A DNA stretch of 64,000 bases from contig OX579633.1 of the NCBI GenBank assembly GCA_951230915.1, forward strand, positions 56,186,029-56,250,028, in the 5' to 3' direction. Made by a program: the position numbers and the translations under genes. Under the pieces are notes generated by a model that saw only the letters and a list, made by a program, of their open reading frames with translations, did no database searches and was not told where the DNA came from. This document shows, one piece after another, positions 23,030 to 37,143 of the stretch (positions within the stretch are counted from its first letter, which is position 1; each line of letters opens with the position of its first letter). Source of the DNA: Antitrichia curtipendula. Its lineage: Eukaryota; Streptophyta; Bryopsida; Hypnales; Leucodontaceae.

Positions 23030-23859
23030 TGTGAGCAGAGTTTTAGCAAGCAATAACACAAGACTGAAACGGTGAATCACCAAAAGCCGAAGCTTCAAAT
23101 TCAACAACTAAACGCTGAAATTCAAACTTTGCGCAAGTGAACATTCAATAGCAATTCATGAAGACTTGCAGCGGTGTAGCACTCTAGCCGTCTACATCAG
23201 CAATCCAGCACGTAAAAATTCCACACAAAACTTCACTGAATACACCAGCAAAGCGAGATCTAATATCATGAAACTTATACCTCCTAAGTTGGAATGCATG
23301 GGGGTGCAAATTCAAGCTTCCGGACCTCCTCAATCGAGTAATGAACACCAAATCCGCACAGACATTGAAAGTGGCCATTATTTTAACTACAAAAAATTGC
23401 ACAAGATGAAGACACTCAATGAATCCGGCAAGATTGTGTACTTGCTGAATTTGTTTCTGGCGCTACGACAATGAGGATGCAGCGAGTGGGGCGATTAATC
23501 AACTATGAACACAGCGAGTGGGACAACGAGTGGTGAAGTACGAGTGCATTTTGAAGCGGACCCTAAACCCTAGACTGGCGCCAGGATGAAAGCTTTGTTG
23601 CAGACGTGGCGTCCCATGTACGTAGTGTAGGTATTTTGGTGAACTTTCGGCGACAACGGATGAAAAGTGGGCAACTTGAGGTGGCGACAGCCTGGTAAAC
23701 CCGGGTAGTCATTGTCGACCTCGTGGCTGTCACTCTCTGAAAGGAAATGCTCAGGTGGCATTTTCAGCAGTTTTGTGATCTTGTTTTTTAATAGACCCTG
23801 GTGCTGCTCAATTTTTTTTGGTGCTTTTAGTCTGTAAATCACCTAATTAAAATACACTG

Positions 23860-23867
23860 ATGGACTT
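23860..23867 (+). repeat. Right 8-bp hAT target-site duplication
   Basis: ATGGACTT, identical to 17756-17763. Coding of CACTA copy 3 resumes at 23868 with TTG TCA GGT (Leu-Ser-Gly). Confidence 0.9.
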
Positions 23868-26800
23868 TTGTCAGGTCAACAAGTACATGGGTACAAAGGA
23901 TGCCTCGTGTGTGGGCCTGAGACGTGCTTTGAGTATGCGAGACATTTACGAAAAATGATTTATATGGAAGGCAGGCGTTACCTCCATGCCAATCATGCAT
24001 TTTGCAGAGCAAGGGTGGCATTTAATAACTACTAGGAGTGGGACATGGCTCCGCAAAGGGCAACAGGAGAGGAGGTTTTGCAATGGGGGAATGAAAGAGA
24101 TGAGTATCTCAGAGAAGGGGGTAATGAGAACGCAGACAATGACCCTGTGAAATTACATGGAGTCAAGCGTCGGAGCATTTTCTTTGACCTCCCATATTGG
24201 AAGGTGAGACTTTGAAAAAATGCTAAAAGGTTGCTTGGTATGTTTCATAAGAAAACTGTTTCATTGGAAGACTTGTTTCCGAAAGTTGCGTAGGCATTGT
24301 CATGTTAAAAAAAAACAAATGTTCGTATGTAGAAATTGTTGAGTTGTATGCCTTGGTGAAATTAAAAAATGTGAAGAAGTACGTATGGTTGAGAGGAGCA
24401 AGTAGGGCGATATTGTCTCTTCAAAGGAAAGATAGTTCAGAAAATTTAGTTGCAAATTAGAAGCAAGACAGAAATGCATATAGGAAAATCATGTTCTAAG
24501 GTTCTTAATATTGTGATGCTATTTGGAATTAGAAGTGGTGCAATCCATGTATGTGTACATATAGAGGTAGTGGTAGTAGAATTCTGAAACAAAAATATGA
24601 AAGCTAATTAGATGTTTCTTTAATTTGTAAAAATCAATTGATTTCTAATGTGCAAATGCACTAGTGCATGTTAGTAGTATTAGTGTAGTTATAATTTGAA
24701 TAGATGAAAAATGAGTAGAATATGTGCATATTTTAATGTTTTTTTGGATATGGAAGTAATGAAGAGATTAAATTGTTGCCATTTTGCCAGGCGAAGAAGT
24801 TTGGACGTCAAGAACTTTGCTGTCATGTGGAAGAGAATTAGGTATTGGTGTATGTGAAGTGACTTTGAAGAGAAATGAAACCTTTGAGAGAGGGCCCCTC
24901 TTAGACAAATTTGCACGTATGTTGAATTGAATTTTAATTGCGTCTGTGGGGAAGTCTCCATAGAATTGTTTAGGAATGTGGAATTGGTACATGCATGTAA
25001 CAGTGTAAGTAATAAGTACATCAAAACAGACTGACTATTACAGGTTTGTAGGCTGAATGTGGAGCGCAGGCTTCAGAGCTACAAAACATTTGGAAGTTTA
25101 ATTTGAACACAATTGGTAACTTAGTTCTTTAGTACAATCTCATTTTATTTTATTTTTAATTATGTTGTAATGGTTATATATTGTTCCCTAGTGATGGTAT
25201 GTGAAAATTATTTGTTATTAGCATCACATGGAGAAAGTCAAAATTGATGTGTGTGTTGAGGCCAATTAATTTAATATTGTGCAAATGTTTGACTGTGCAG
25301 GACCTTCTAGTTCGCCATGTGTTGGATGTGATGCACTCCGAGAAAAACTTATGTGAGAATTTGTTGAGGACAACTTTTAGCAAGAGAGACTCACCAGCTG
25401 TGAGAGCGGACATGCAAGCGAGGAACATTCGACCACATCTTCATTTGCAAGTAGTGGGCCGCAACGGTGATAGGTTGTATATGCCTGATGCCCCGTATGT
25501 CTTGTTAGCAGAAGACAGGGCGAAGGTCTTATGGGTGCTAATGAATTTGAGAACTCCTTCTCATTATGTTGGAGCATTGTATACGAAAATCAGCAAAGGG
25601 AAACTATTAGGATTAAAATCTCACGATTTCCATGTCTTGCTCCAACAGATTTTATCGTTATGTTTTCGTAGAATAGCTAACAGGGCTTTTGCTGCTGCAG
25701 TGATTCGCATAAACAGAGTATTTTGTAAGCTTTGCGCAAAGGTAGTAGACGGTGAAGACAAAGACACACTAAAGGCAGATTGTGCGGAGAGTATGTGCCT
25801 TTTGGAGAAAGAAATGCCACCATCATTTTTTGATGTAATGTCGCATTTGGCCAACCACTTGGTGGAAGAGCTCTTTTTGTATGGACCCGTCCATACTAGG
25901 TGGGTGTACCCTTTTGAGTGTTATTTCAAGACTTTGAAAGGTTTTGTCAAAAACCTAGCAAAATTGGAAGGTAGCATTGCACAAGGTTATCAAGTAGAAG
26001 AAGCTCTTGGATTTATTATGGAGTACATGGCACTACAACGTAATATCATGAAGAGTTTGGAACGACGAAGAGGAACCGACAATGGTAGATGAAATTTTAG
26101 AGGGGAAGGGGAAGCCAAGAGAACTATCAGAAGAGCTTCAAAATGCAATGCACAATTTTGTGCTGGACAATGCGGTGCACATTCAGCCTTATCAAGAGTA
26201 AGTTCACTGCAATCTTCTTTGTTTCAAAACCACAAGAAATGCTTCTCTATATCTAACAAATTCAGTATAATGAATTAGTCTTTATAAATGAAGAATTGTA
26301 TCTTAAGAAAAATATAAGTAGAGTGATGTAGATTATTCAATTTTGTAATTGAGTGTATGAGTGGACTTGGAAGTAAATCATAAGAGTTGAATTTACTTTC
26401 GAAGTCCATTTCAATAGAATTCTTTTTTATTGAATGTAGTTCTCATTTATTTTTTGAAAGTAATACTGAAGGTCTAGTGTTGTAATAGATTTGCTAAATT
26501 AAATTAATTTAGGACTTTGTTTTTTATTTTTGTCAAATTGTATGAAAGAAGTGTGCTTGAGACACAAACATGAACTATTATTAATCAAATTTACTTGCAT
26601 ATTTGTATTTCATTTTTTTCGTGTTATAAAAAATTTCAGGAATTCAAGAGAAAATTTAATTTTAAGTATTATAATTTTTTTATTTTATAATGAAACTAAT
26701 ATTAAGTGGAATGAAAACTTCATGTAGATTTCCAAAAACTTAATGTTGTCCAATAAATTTTAATTGTTTTCAATGTAAATAGTGTTGTTTTAATTTTTAA

Positions 26801-28127
26801 ATGTCTAGGCAGTATTTGTCAATTTGGTATGATAAATCAGTAAATATCATTAATTATGAAGACATTTTTTTCTACAATGTAAAGAGAATTTTATTTGATT
26901 GAACCCATTGTTTTGGTTTTGAGAAGAACTTTGAATTTTTCGGTAGTTTCCATTTCCTAATTTTTTTTTGTAAGTGATTTTAATGAACGTTTTATTTTTC
27001 TTCTAGAAGTTGAAATAAAAACAGAAGTGGCAGATATATAACATAATATGAGGGGAAAGAAATTGAATGAAGATGTTGTCATAGGAAACAAGTGCACAAA
27101 GAAATGCAATGTTGGAGGAAATTTTTTGTGATTGCTACTGTTCTAATTTGAAAAACAGTGAAGGCCGTACAGTATTGAGTTTGCTAGCATTGTAGAAGAA
27201 CATGTTCAGTAATCACTTGGAGGGCAATTTCGGATGTAATGCAGGAGATATGCGGACATTTGTCAGGAAAGGGAAATGGTCAGAGCAGAGTATCGGAACA
27301 GTCATCGACGAAGACATGGGAGAAGATATTTGACATATCTTGTCAGACTAGAAGAAATTCCACCATTTGCAGAGTGGATTCGAAGAGAAATTAAGGATGC
27401 CAAAGAGAGAAGAATTATGATTCCTAAAGATGTTGAAGACTCTTCAAAGCCACCATCTACACAAGCAAGGAAATTTCAAGACATGTATGCCTATGGATAC
27501 CACTTCCGAGTGAAGAGTGCAGAAGACAATGTGACTAGAACGTGTGACTCAAGGGTTGCTACTGTTTTTCGTAGGAGCTACCGATCAGGTCGGCGGGATG
27601 AAAACCCAATTGATGCCACACTGGAGTATATCGGGCAAATTACAGAGATTGTAGAGCTTAATTACGGACGACATTCCACTGTGTTGTTCATATGTGATTG
27701 GGTGAAGGCTAATTACACAGGAAGGAATGCTACGATTAGAAAAGATGAATGGGGTTTTACACTAGCGAATTTCAATTCCTTAGTACCATTTGGGAATGAA
27801 TCTTTTGCCTTTCCTATCAACTGCAATCAAGTGTTTTTTTCTGACGTTGAAGAAGAGTCAAGTTGGAAAGTTGTATTGCAAACCGAGGTGAGAGGTCGCA
27901 GAGTTGATAGCGAAATGGAAGAAGTTGAAGAAGTTGAGATGTTCAGAATGGGAGACATTGGAGATTTTGAAGGACTTCGCAATGCAGCTATTGTTGTTGA
28001 CCAAAATCCAAACCCTCTTCCTACAAGAAGAAATATTTATATGAATGAAATGGCAGCGCAAATGATCGAAGAGGAAGTGCTGGTCTTTGATCGATGTGTC
28101 GGGGAATCATTGTCAGAGGAAGGTTGA

Positions 28128-31100
28128 AGTCGGCATTAGAAGAGATGAGTAAGTTCCCTTTACAGTAACTACTGATGTAGAGGAGGTCTACAAGTTCTTG
28201 TCAGCATTTGATATATTGTGCGACTATAAAAGACATGTACTGCACCTGGAATGGAGAATTTGAATTTCGGAGGTCGTTTTAGGATTCTCTAGGTTTTCAA
28301 GCACGTTTGAGGTACTTTTATGTTTTCTTCGTGATTTAATTTGCATGTGGAGAAGTAGCATGAAACTCTTCGTTTGAGAGTAGTACAGTATATACCAATG
28401 ACTAGTGAGATGGTATTTCTAATGAGAAAGCAAAAAGTCTTTTTGCATTCTCTTTATAAAATTTGGGAGTGCATGAGCAGTTGTCAACAAAGTACTAATT
28501 GCTGGCCCATTGGTGAGCATGAAAAAGTAGGAAATGCTCTAAAATAATCAAGTCTTTCTATTTATTTGCATATTGAAAATCATCAGAATTGTGAGACTTA
28601 AATGTTCATTACGAAATTAGAAAAATTATGTGGTTTTGATCTGGAGTGTCTTAGAACAAAGGAGCACAAGTTAGCATGAGGACAAGGCCGCCATGAATGA
28701 GTAGAAGACTGCCATGAAGACCCTTTATGGTTTTTCAGTGTCCTTGATTTAGGTTTAACACACTGAAGAGGTTGCATTTTTTTTAAATTTTGGGAGATGA
28801 AGGCAGACGAACAAGTAGATTTGTTGTTCTGTAGGCTTAATGTACATTCTGAAAAGAAGGAAGAAATCATTTTTTTATGAGATCATGTATGTCGGCATCA
28901 AGAAAGCAGACATTGTTTTCAAATTCAATGGTAAAGTTCTTTTTGCATGCCATGTATGATTTCTCAATTGCTATACGGAGTTGTGACTTGAATGTGAATG
29001 GATTTCCAATAGTTGCAGACTGTAGAAGTCAAAGTCCCTTCAGAAAAGGCAAAATTATGTATGAATATGTTGCCATATGCTTGCTTAATCTAGGTAACAC
29101 TTAGAAATCAATTTCATGAAATTGATTCATAATATGATGCACTGTGTTCCCAAAGTATTGCAATTCTAAAAGCAGGTTGAATTTATAGTTAATTGATTGT
29201 AAAGGAAGAGCTTTGCAGTTAATGAATGGAAAAAAAAACGTTAATGTAAGAACAGATGGATGAAGTACTCAAACTGAGTACACCCTAAATGCAAGATGTT
29301 GGGAGTACTATTAAAACTTACCGAGAGTAAAAACAATACACAGTGAAGTCAATGAAGTAATATGCCACATAAGCAAAGACTGTGGTCATTCTACATGTCA
29401 AACTGATTGAATGGGAAAGTGTCCTAAACAACAGAAAAAAAATCAACGTACATAGCATCCTTCACAAAAATCTGTTGGTTTAGGTCATTTTTGACCGCCA
29501 ATACTTGGATCAACAAGAACTTGTTGGCTATCTGTTGTTCTGGTCGCCATTCTCTAGTAGTGCTTGCAAAGTTGCAATTGCAATATTTTTTTAATTTTTT
29601 AATTTTCAAAATTTAAAGATGAAGTAGAGAGAGATTTTGCGAAGTTTTATTTTTTTATAGTTTAAATCAAATACCCCAAATTGTTATATTAAAAGTTACA
29701 ATCAAGGTTCAATTGACCACTGTGCATCACTGTTTGGATGTGTAGACGTTTATAAAAGGCATCCCATCTTGATCACCCTCCATTCTGGCATTGTAGGCCG
29801 CTCTCAAAAAGAGATGAGCAACCATAAATTATGACATAGTTCTTAGAATAATTGTGGCGCATTATGATTGGCTACAAGACTCTCAATATTGCAACCAATC
29901 TTTTGTTGGATTTTGCAACTAGACCTTTGTCAGAAATACTTAGGAAGGTCTCTATGATCAATATAGGTTGAATAAAATCTGGAGCAAAAAATTTCATAGT
30001 AATTATGTTTCGAGAAACACAAATCTGGAAAATTATGGAAAACTTCCAAACTCTACTTTTGCACACAAGAAAATTTCTTCAATGAAGAAACCAACCTTGC
30101 AGATATGTATATTTGCCGAAGTAGTCATAATAAAATGGGTTGCCCCCCTTATGAGTTATGGTAGAACCACCCATTAGCAACCAGGCATCTATACCCAACC
30201 TGTAGGATGCAGCTATTTCCAACTAAGGATGGAATAGGTTTCTAACTAGAGTTTGAAATATGATTTTTTCTCCTTTGCAAGGTTGGGACTATAAGGTCAT
30301 GATATAGTAATTAAGTAAGAAAGTAGAAAATAGTCAGCGGGAAAGTAGTTATGGAATGATTAGAATTGGAACTCTATATATTGGATATAGGTTGAAGCCA
30401 ACTTTTGGCTTCTAAAATTCATAGTAATTTGAATTTAAGGAAAAAAAATCACAAAATATTGGCAATGCCCGTCATTTCTTTTTTTCTATAGGGCATTAAT
30501 CCCTGAACGTCAAGAGTCTTTTCCAGAATTGATGATTTGGAAAAAATCATTATAAAATACTATTTAGAGGAATATTTTGGAATTATTATACAAATGAAAG
30601 TTAGATTCACTAATGCTATCACCAATGAAAAATTTATGAATTTTAAAAGAAATTTTTTAAAATTCCTTCAAAATTCGATTATAAGCAAGATATTATTATT
30701 TTTGGAGTAAAACTTGTTGGAATGGATTTCAAAGGAGGTTCTCTTGGCATGGTGATTTTTTTAAAATTTTGTGTTCTTTACATCTATGACCTCATTTTTG
30801 CAAATCTAATTTTGAATTAGAGTCAATGCAATTTTGGCTTGGTCAACCACTTGATATACTTCTACATTTGTAATTTTAGAAAAAATATGTATTCTACTAA
30901 CACCAAATCCAACCAGTAGATAGGACAAGAACTTGATAAAGTATCTCCACAAATTAGAATGACTTTCATCCAAGCAACAATGAGAAAGAAACAAGAATAT
31001 GAATTCGTTCATCGTCCAAAAACTGAACGTTAGAGCACTCAAGGGTTAAATTCACATTGCCCTTCCATTGCTCCAGAACATGCATAGAATTGCTTAAGTG

Positions 31101-31540
31101 GTTGACTATAGGTGGGTCTACTATAAGTTAACTTATGACCGCATTGCTTCATTTGTTTACCATAGGTATTTTTTTGCCGGCAAGGGAGAATTGACACCCT
31201 TGTGGCCCCAACCAAGGATAATTTTAAAAAAATCCCCCCTACTTTGTGCCGCGTTTATTGATAAATCTTCACCATTCCTACCTAATTTGGGGACTCTGAT
31301 TGCACATATGAATTCATAATTTCAAAATATTATCGTACATTGCAAATAAAAAATTCTAGTGTTTTTCCCTGTGGGGGCAATGAGGGGGTCAGTTCACCCT
31401 GCCTGCCCCCCTCATCCATCGGACCATCGCGACGCCGCCATCGCGTGTTGCTTGTGTCGCTATTATCTTCTTCGGATCGTTTCTTTCTCGTGTTCCACCA
31501 GCTCGTGGTGTGGTTCCGTCACCGGCCTAAATCTTGAATA
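28128..31540. other. AT-rich intergenic sequence
   Basis: No reading frame with recognisable content, no RNA gene and no clear terminal repeat was seen. The first kilobase is presumably the 3' flank of CACTA copy 3, but no CACTA terminus was found. The final few hundred bases before 31601 must include the promoter and 5' leader of the SF3A2 gene; I could not fix a TATA box. Confidence 0.5.
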
Positions 31541-31600
31541 TTGATTGCTCTGCTCTGCTCATCTAGTAGTGGCATCTTCCTTCCTCTACCGTTTTTTACC

Positions 31601-34600
31601 ATGTCAGAATGGGGCAGCAAGCCCGGCAGTGGAGGTGCTGCCTCAGCTCAGAACGAGGCGATTGATCGACGAGAACGGCTTCGGCGCTTGGCGTTGGAGA
31701 CTATTGATCTTGCGAAGGACCCTTATTTTATGCGAAACCATCTTGGAAGGTACGTATGTTTCTCTGCCTCATTCATTTTGAGAGTGTGAGTTTTCAAGAA
31801 GTGCTGACTTGACTTCTTAGGATGGCGGAATCCGAGGGTAAGAGTGCAACAGATATAGGGTTCGAATTGGTTAGGGTTAGTTTTTTAAATCTCGGGTTCT
31901 GTTTATTTGGGACTGTGGGCGTTCGGCACATGTCGTCGTTCTTAATTTTAATCTTAGGGTTTAGCTTTGTATTTCTGCTTGACATAGAGGTTTACGGAAG
32001 TTTAACCAGTGAATTGAGACTTTTTACTCTGAACTTCCTATATCCTGCTCCTGCTATTACCGGTGTAGTCGACCTCGTAGTTTTTTCAGTCCTCATTAAT
32101 TATGGTGGAGCCATCGTGAGCAACTTTTAAATCTACAGGCTAAATTAATTATTACGGTGCGCGATGACCATTCAAGCGATCGTCCATACTTTCACATTAT
32201 CACTGCAATAGGCTTTTGGTTTAGTTCCAATTCATTTCCCTTTCGTTTGGCTTTAATTCGTGCTGCTTTGGATTTGGCGAAACTAAATTCTACTCTGAAT
32301 GCAAGTCAAGTCGTCGATTTTTTTTTGTGCAGCTATGAATGTAAGTTGTGCTTGACACTTCATAACAACGAAGGGAATTACTTGGCTCATACTCAAGGCA
32401 AGCGGCATCAGACAAATTTGGCAAAACGTGCAGCTCGTGAAGCGAAAGATGCTCCTGCCCAGCCTCAGCCGAACAAGCGAAAAATTAATCCTCGCAAAAC
32501 AGGTATTGTAACAGCTATTGATGGCTCCTTCTTCATTGCATTGGCTTCTCAAGTGTCCTGAGTGCAGCAATACTTGTGATGTTCTCGTGCATTATTTCTA
32601 TTTGCTTCAAGTAGAGTAAAAGTAAGAGTGCGGATGAGTTTATTACTGACTTAATTAATCTGTTTTCAACAGTTAAAATTGGTCGCCCGGGATACAGGGT
32701 CACTAAGCAATTTGATCAAGAGACTAGACAGCGTTCCCTACTTTTTCAGGTATTAATAGTTTATCTTACTAGTTTATATTTATTTATTCGATGTATATGT
32801 TATGGGAACTCATTTTCGATAGCTCTTTCTTGAGGGCAGCTGTGCGTGCGGTGTTGCTGAATGTGGCTTGGAACCAACTGATAGTCGTTTCGTTTCTGAT
32901 AGATTGAGTACCCCGAAATTGAAGAGTATACCAAGCCTCGCCACCGATTCATGTCATCTTATGAACAGGTAATGCCCCTTATTTATCTGTGCGAATTTTT
33001 GGATTAAAACACACAATACGATACTGTAATGTAGCAATGTATTTTTTTATTCTTATCGTGTAGTTTGTTTGTAGAAACTAACAATTTTGCACCGTTGAAT
33101 CCACTGACTTCGTTTTTGAGAGCCTTTACTGCTTGTGCGTGATTGCTTGGTTGACTTTTACATTGGGGGATTAAATTAAAATTGGTCTTGTACTATTTGC
33201 TTATATTTCTAATGAAAGAAGGCAATGGCTCAAACACTTTTGTTTTGTTCTTCGCTGCAGAGGGTGCAAGGTTGGGACAAACGTTACCAGTATCTTTTAT
33301 TTGCTGCTGAACCGTATGAAATCATTTCTTTCAAGGTCAGTACTACCAGTCTTTGTACTGTGACTTTCGTAAACTAGGAATGAATGACTCTTGCGTGGTC
33401 TTGACTAGTATTTAATATGTATTTGTTGAAAATCTTGTATTTTATATAAAGTAACGTGCGCTCTAGCAGTATACATACATTCTAACCCGTCTAATTGCAC
33501 CTCTTTAGAAGACCAAATTCTGTGATAATTTGGAGTTGTTAAAATATTGACATTAGTATGTGGCATTACCAGGGGTTTTAATTAGTGTTAATTCTTTCGC
33601 CCCTTCGATCTCACTTTTAGATCCTTTTCTCACTAATATTATCACATTGTATTGGAACCGTGACATTGTATTAGTAGATTGTGTGTTGGAGAATCTAAGG
33701 GGAGAATCTAATTGAGTCTATTTATGTGTCCATGAGTTTGATGCTATCCTGAAGTGTGCTAAGTGGGGAGGTTTGGGTGTACGTAAGAGATCGTGTGTTT
33801 TGTAATAGTTGAAAGTATTGAAGACAAGAGAAAAATGATAATATCTCACGAAAGTAATAGCTCTTGAAGTGTTAATTTCCATCTGGCTTTGGTGCATCTC
33901 TCCTCAGGTTCCCAGTACAGAAATAGACAAAGTTTCAAACAAATTCTTCACGCATTGGGATCCTGACACAAAAATGTTCACGGTGAGTATGCCATGGACA
34001 GTGCCCCTACACAACATGAATGGTTTGTTTGTGACAATTACTGTTTCTGTTATATCTTATCTTCTAACATTAGCGTTGCATGATGAACTAAGTTATTTGC
34101 CTTGCTTTGTGATGAACTAAGTTATGATGGTTGACGTCAGTATTATGATGAAGATAACTGCTGTTGATTGCTTTGCTTAGACCAATTGGAAGTTGGGTTT
34201 TTTTGTATTGGTATTATTATCTGTTTGGATGGATGCAATTCCAAGGCTTTCATTCTGATCTTTTTCTTTCTTTCTTTCTTTTCTCGTTATTTGCAGCTTC
34301 AGTTGTATTTCAAACCAAGACCCCCTGACCAGAAAGTTGGTCCACCTTCTGGTGCAAATGGCCCGGCGGCACCCCGTGGACCTCCTCCTCCTGGTAGGTC
34401 TCTTCCTCCACATCTTATGGGAGGACCTATGTCTGGTCGTCCTCCTTCGATTGTAGGCCCGCCCCAACGTGGCCTACCTCCCATGGGAGGACTTCTTCAA
34501 CAACAGATGGGAGGACCCCAACAGAACGTTAATGTCCCTCATCCTATGATCCCCCCCCCCCACATGGGTCGCGGAGGACCACCACAGATGGGTGCTCTAC

Positions 34601-34713
34601 AAATGGGTGGTGGTCCCCTTCTTGGGTTTACTTCTGGTCCCCGCCAAGGCATGCGTGGGCCTACTTTACCAATGGGAGAGGCTCCACCGCTTCACTTTCT
34701 CTTGCCACGGTAA
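31601..34713 (+). CDS. SF3A2: Splicing factor 3A subunit 2 (SF3a66/Prp11)
   Basis: SF3A2 is a core protein of the U2 snRNP and helps fix the U2-branch-point duplex during spliceosome assembly in the nucleus. Seven exons: 31601-31749, 32333-32502, 32673-32749, 32903-32968, 33261-33335, 33908-33982 and 34297-34713, all with GT/AG borders and matching phases, giving 342 residues. The N-terminus MSEWGSKPGSGG matches plant orthologues. The matrin-type zinc finger uses C53, C56, H69 and H75. The PRP11 core follows (KIGRPGYRVTKQ, YQYLLFAAEPYEI, FFTHWDPD). The C-terminus is Pro/Gly/Met-rich, including MGGPMSGRPP repeats. The first intron contains telo-box-like TTAGGGTT motifs (near 31872 and 31954), common in plant housekeeping genes. 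A donor-like CACG|GTAAAT overlaps the stop, so an alternative last exon is possible. Confidence 0.97.
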
Positions 34714-37100
34714 ATAGGAGCATTCTGTTGTACTGGACGGACGATAGGTTGCAGCATGAATTGCTTCCTGTTAACTAAGATAGTGCACGAGATTTTTTGT
34801 TTGAATGTGCTCTAGAAATTTTGCTCATGAATCTTCTTCCCATCCAGGTGTAAAACCCCCAATGAATTCGCTTGGACCTCGGTTCTTGACTTCTGATCCA
34901 GCAGGCCTGTTTGTGACAAATTGGTTCGTGAGACACTTGCATTTGTAGCTCTAGTGCGTCGTTGTATTGGATTTCGAAATTTATACAAATATGGGAGTCC
35001 ACGAGGCAAGCTATCTATTGCAGGGTTTGAGTTTTTCCACAGGTGCTTTATTTCAATTTGGAATAATAGACACATTTGCTCAAATTGATTGGCATATTTT
35101 TCAGTAACTGAAGGTTCTTAACATATAGTGGGAGTGGTGGATCCAACAGATCATCTGTCTGTAATATTCAGGATTGAAGTTATGTGCTCTTCATGTGTAA
35201 GACTTGAATTTTATTTGACATAATATGCAGATTTTTTACAAATTCTTACTACCGGTAATGCATTGCATTGTGTAAGGCGCTCAGCACCTATAAGTTTGCA
35301 CAAAGCGTGAAACTCATCCAAGATAATGTGAGTTCTTTGTTTGTCCATTGCCAGGAGTATTTCCTCTCCTTTGGCAGTAATTGAGAATCAGGTTCAAATT
35401 TTCCATCAACCCACAGAATGAACATGAATATGAAGATGCTGAGTAGGTTTAGGTTTCTAGGGATGGTGAGCATTGCTGAGATGGGAGCAACCAACCTATT
35501 GTGGGCTAAATCATATTAGTGGTGTACATTTTAGAATTTGAACCCTAAACCCTAAAATCTTACACCCTAAACATAATTTGGCCCACAATGGATTTTCTTC
35601 CATTTGGTATGGAATGGAGATACCATATGCAAAAGGTCAAAGGCGTTTTGGTAATTGTTCTAAAATCATTTCTTCAACTAATGTACATATGAATTTGGAA
35701 GATGTACACATACTAATGATGGTTATAGATAGGGTGCAATTTGGATGTACTAAGGATTTAAATTTATGAAGTTTCTTTTTGAGTAAAGTCCATGACTTTA
35801 TCAACTTCATTAGAATAATAGACATTTTCATGAGTCTTTACGTTCAATGTTGTTGGAGTGTTAGACATTTTCAAGCTTCTGCATGAGTCATAACAATTTT
35901 TATAAATATGAAATAGCTTACAGTAATATGCATTTTTTCTTGGATTTTTTCCTTGCATGGGGAATTTAGTTACATTTTGGTTGATTAATTTAAAAATATC
36001 AAAATAAAACTTGCAAGGTAATTGGATTAATTTATTACAACTTACAAGTTTTGAAAAAAACATAAAATTTGTAAAATTGTCTTAGGAAATCAATTAGTTG
36101 CAAAATGAAAAAAACTTCATCCAATTTGATGGAAGTAATTTGAATTCTAATATACACATAAGTTTGCTACAAAGATGGAAATGCAACTTCACTAATTTAG
36201 TATTAATAATGACTTGAAGTAAATCTCTTTACAATAATATTAATCCTTCGAAGCCCAACAACTTTTTCACAATAGAGGTTTTAAATGAATTGCTTCATTT
36301 TGATATTTTTTTTTCATAGACGTGCTTGAAATTTTTAATTTTATATGTAAGAAAGTAAATACTAATTTGTATAGTCTGCATAGAATTAATGGTGGAAAAT
36401 ATCGATTGTTGGATTTTTAGAGTATAACAATTTTTGATGATCAACTTTATAGGCCAAACAACGTAGTTTCTAGGGAGGAAAAATTATGACAAGTTGAATA
36501 AAGATTTTTTGCACACACACACTTCTCAAAAAGTGTGTTTTAATCTAAGGCTAATGTTGTATTTTTTAATTTAAAAAGCACTCTCAAATTTGTATACATT
36601 TTCAAACAGAATGAGTAGAAAGTCCAAAAATGACCAAATTGGATCCTAAAAACAATTAAAACAATTATTTGGAAGTCAATTTTCAAAATTTAATAGTTGA
36701 TACTATAAACATCTTAAAAAAACTTGAAGTCATTCTAATTAGTTTTTGTATTTGAAATCACACTAGATTGAACCTTATTTTCTTAATAAAATTGCTTAAA
36801 ATACAAATAAAATAAAAAAATCTTAAGCCCCAATTTGTCTATACACAGCTAAAACTACAAATGTCTTTAAAAATGTGGCTTTTTCATTCATATTATTCTT
36901 TTTGAACATTGAAAAAACATTATGCTTCCTTTCTTTTGTATTAGAAGTCCAACATTTCCTAAATGAAAATTTAAATATTTCGCACATTGAAATTTTGAAA
37001 ATCATAAAATGCAAAAAGCATGTCAACTTGTTACTCTACAAGATCCTAGTTTACAAAATATTGAGATTTGTTTTACCCTATTAAGAATTTGCCATTGAAA
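34714..37100. other. AT-rich intergenic sequence
   Basis: 3' flank of SF3A2 followed by AT-rich DNA with only short chance frames. The one item of note is a run of degenerate telomere-like heptamers at 35542-35573. Confidence 0.5.
35542..35573 (+). repeat. Degenerate telomere-like repeats
   Basis: Three CCCTAAA-type units in 32 bp, matching the plant telomere heptamer but interrupted by other bases. A similar cluster with single-base variants lies at 40347-40395. The arrays are far too short and diverged to be a telomere; they look like interstitial remnants or chance AT-rich sequence. Confidence 0.5.
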
Positions 37101-37143
37101 ATTTGAAGAAGACACATTGTATCATCTTGGTCCTTCAAGGATT

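Larger units (their letters stand above)
17764..23859 (-). mobile_element. Complete hAT element, 6,096 bp, with 8-bp target duplication
   Basis: The element is flanked by perfect 8-bp direct repeats ATGGACTT at 17756-17763 and 23860-23867. Its ends are CAATGTTTG at the left and, on the other strand, CAGTGTATT at the right. Both fit the hAT terminal rule (C/T)A(A/G)NG and share an imperfect inverted repeat of about 15 bp. It carries one transposase gene on the minus strand (19844-23029), about 2 kb of 3' non-coding sequence with repeats, and about 0.8 kb of 5' flank. It interrupts the CACTA copy 3 exon precisely, so it is younger than that copy. Confidence 0.92.
17502..28127 (+). pseudogene. 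CACTA transposase, copy 3, split by a hAT element
   Basis: Exon 1 lies in two pieces, 17502-17763 and 23868-24203, separated by the hAT insertion; the reading frame is continuous (FPAYGL then LSGQQVHGYKG) when the insertion and one duplication are removed. The N-terminal part is absent, cut off by the CACTA end at 17501. Exon 2 is 25301-26197 (DUF4218-like, VHTRWVYPFECYFK) and exon 3 is 27245-28127 (DUF4216-like, with an Arg/His-rich start). Lesions: in-frame TAG at 24033-24035 and a frameshift near 26055, after which the other frame gives the conserved EEPTMVDEILEG. Introns are longer and more AT-rich than in copy 1, suggesting greater age. Confidence 0.85.

Noticed and set aside
34177..34484. 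Long minus-strand frames opposite the last SF3A2 exon
   Set aside because: They are shadows of the Pro/Gly-rich coding strand; the + strand exon has correct phase and homology.
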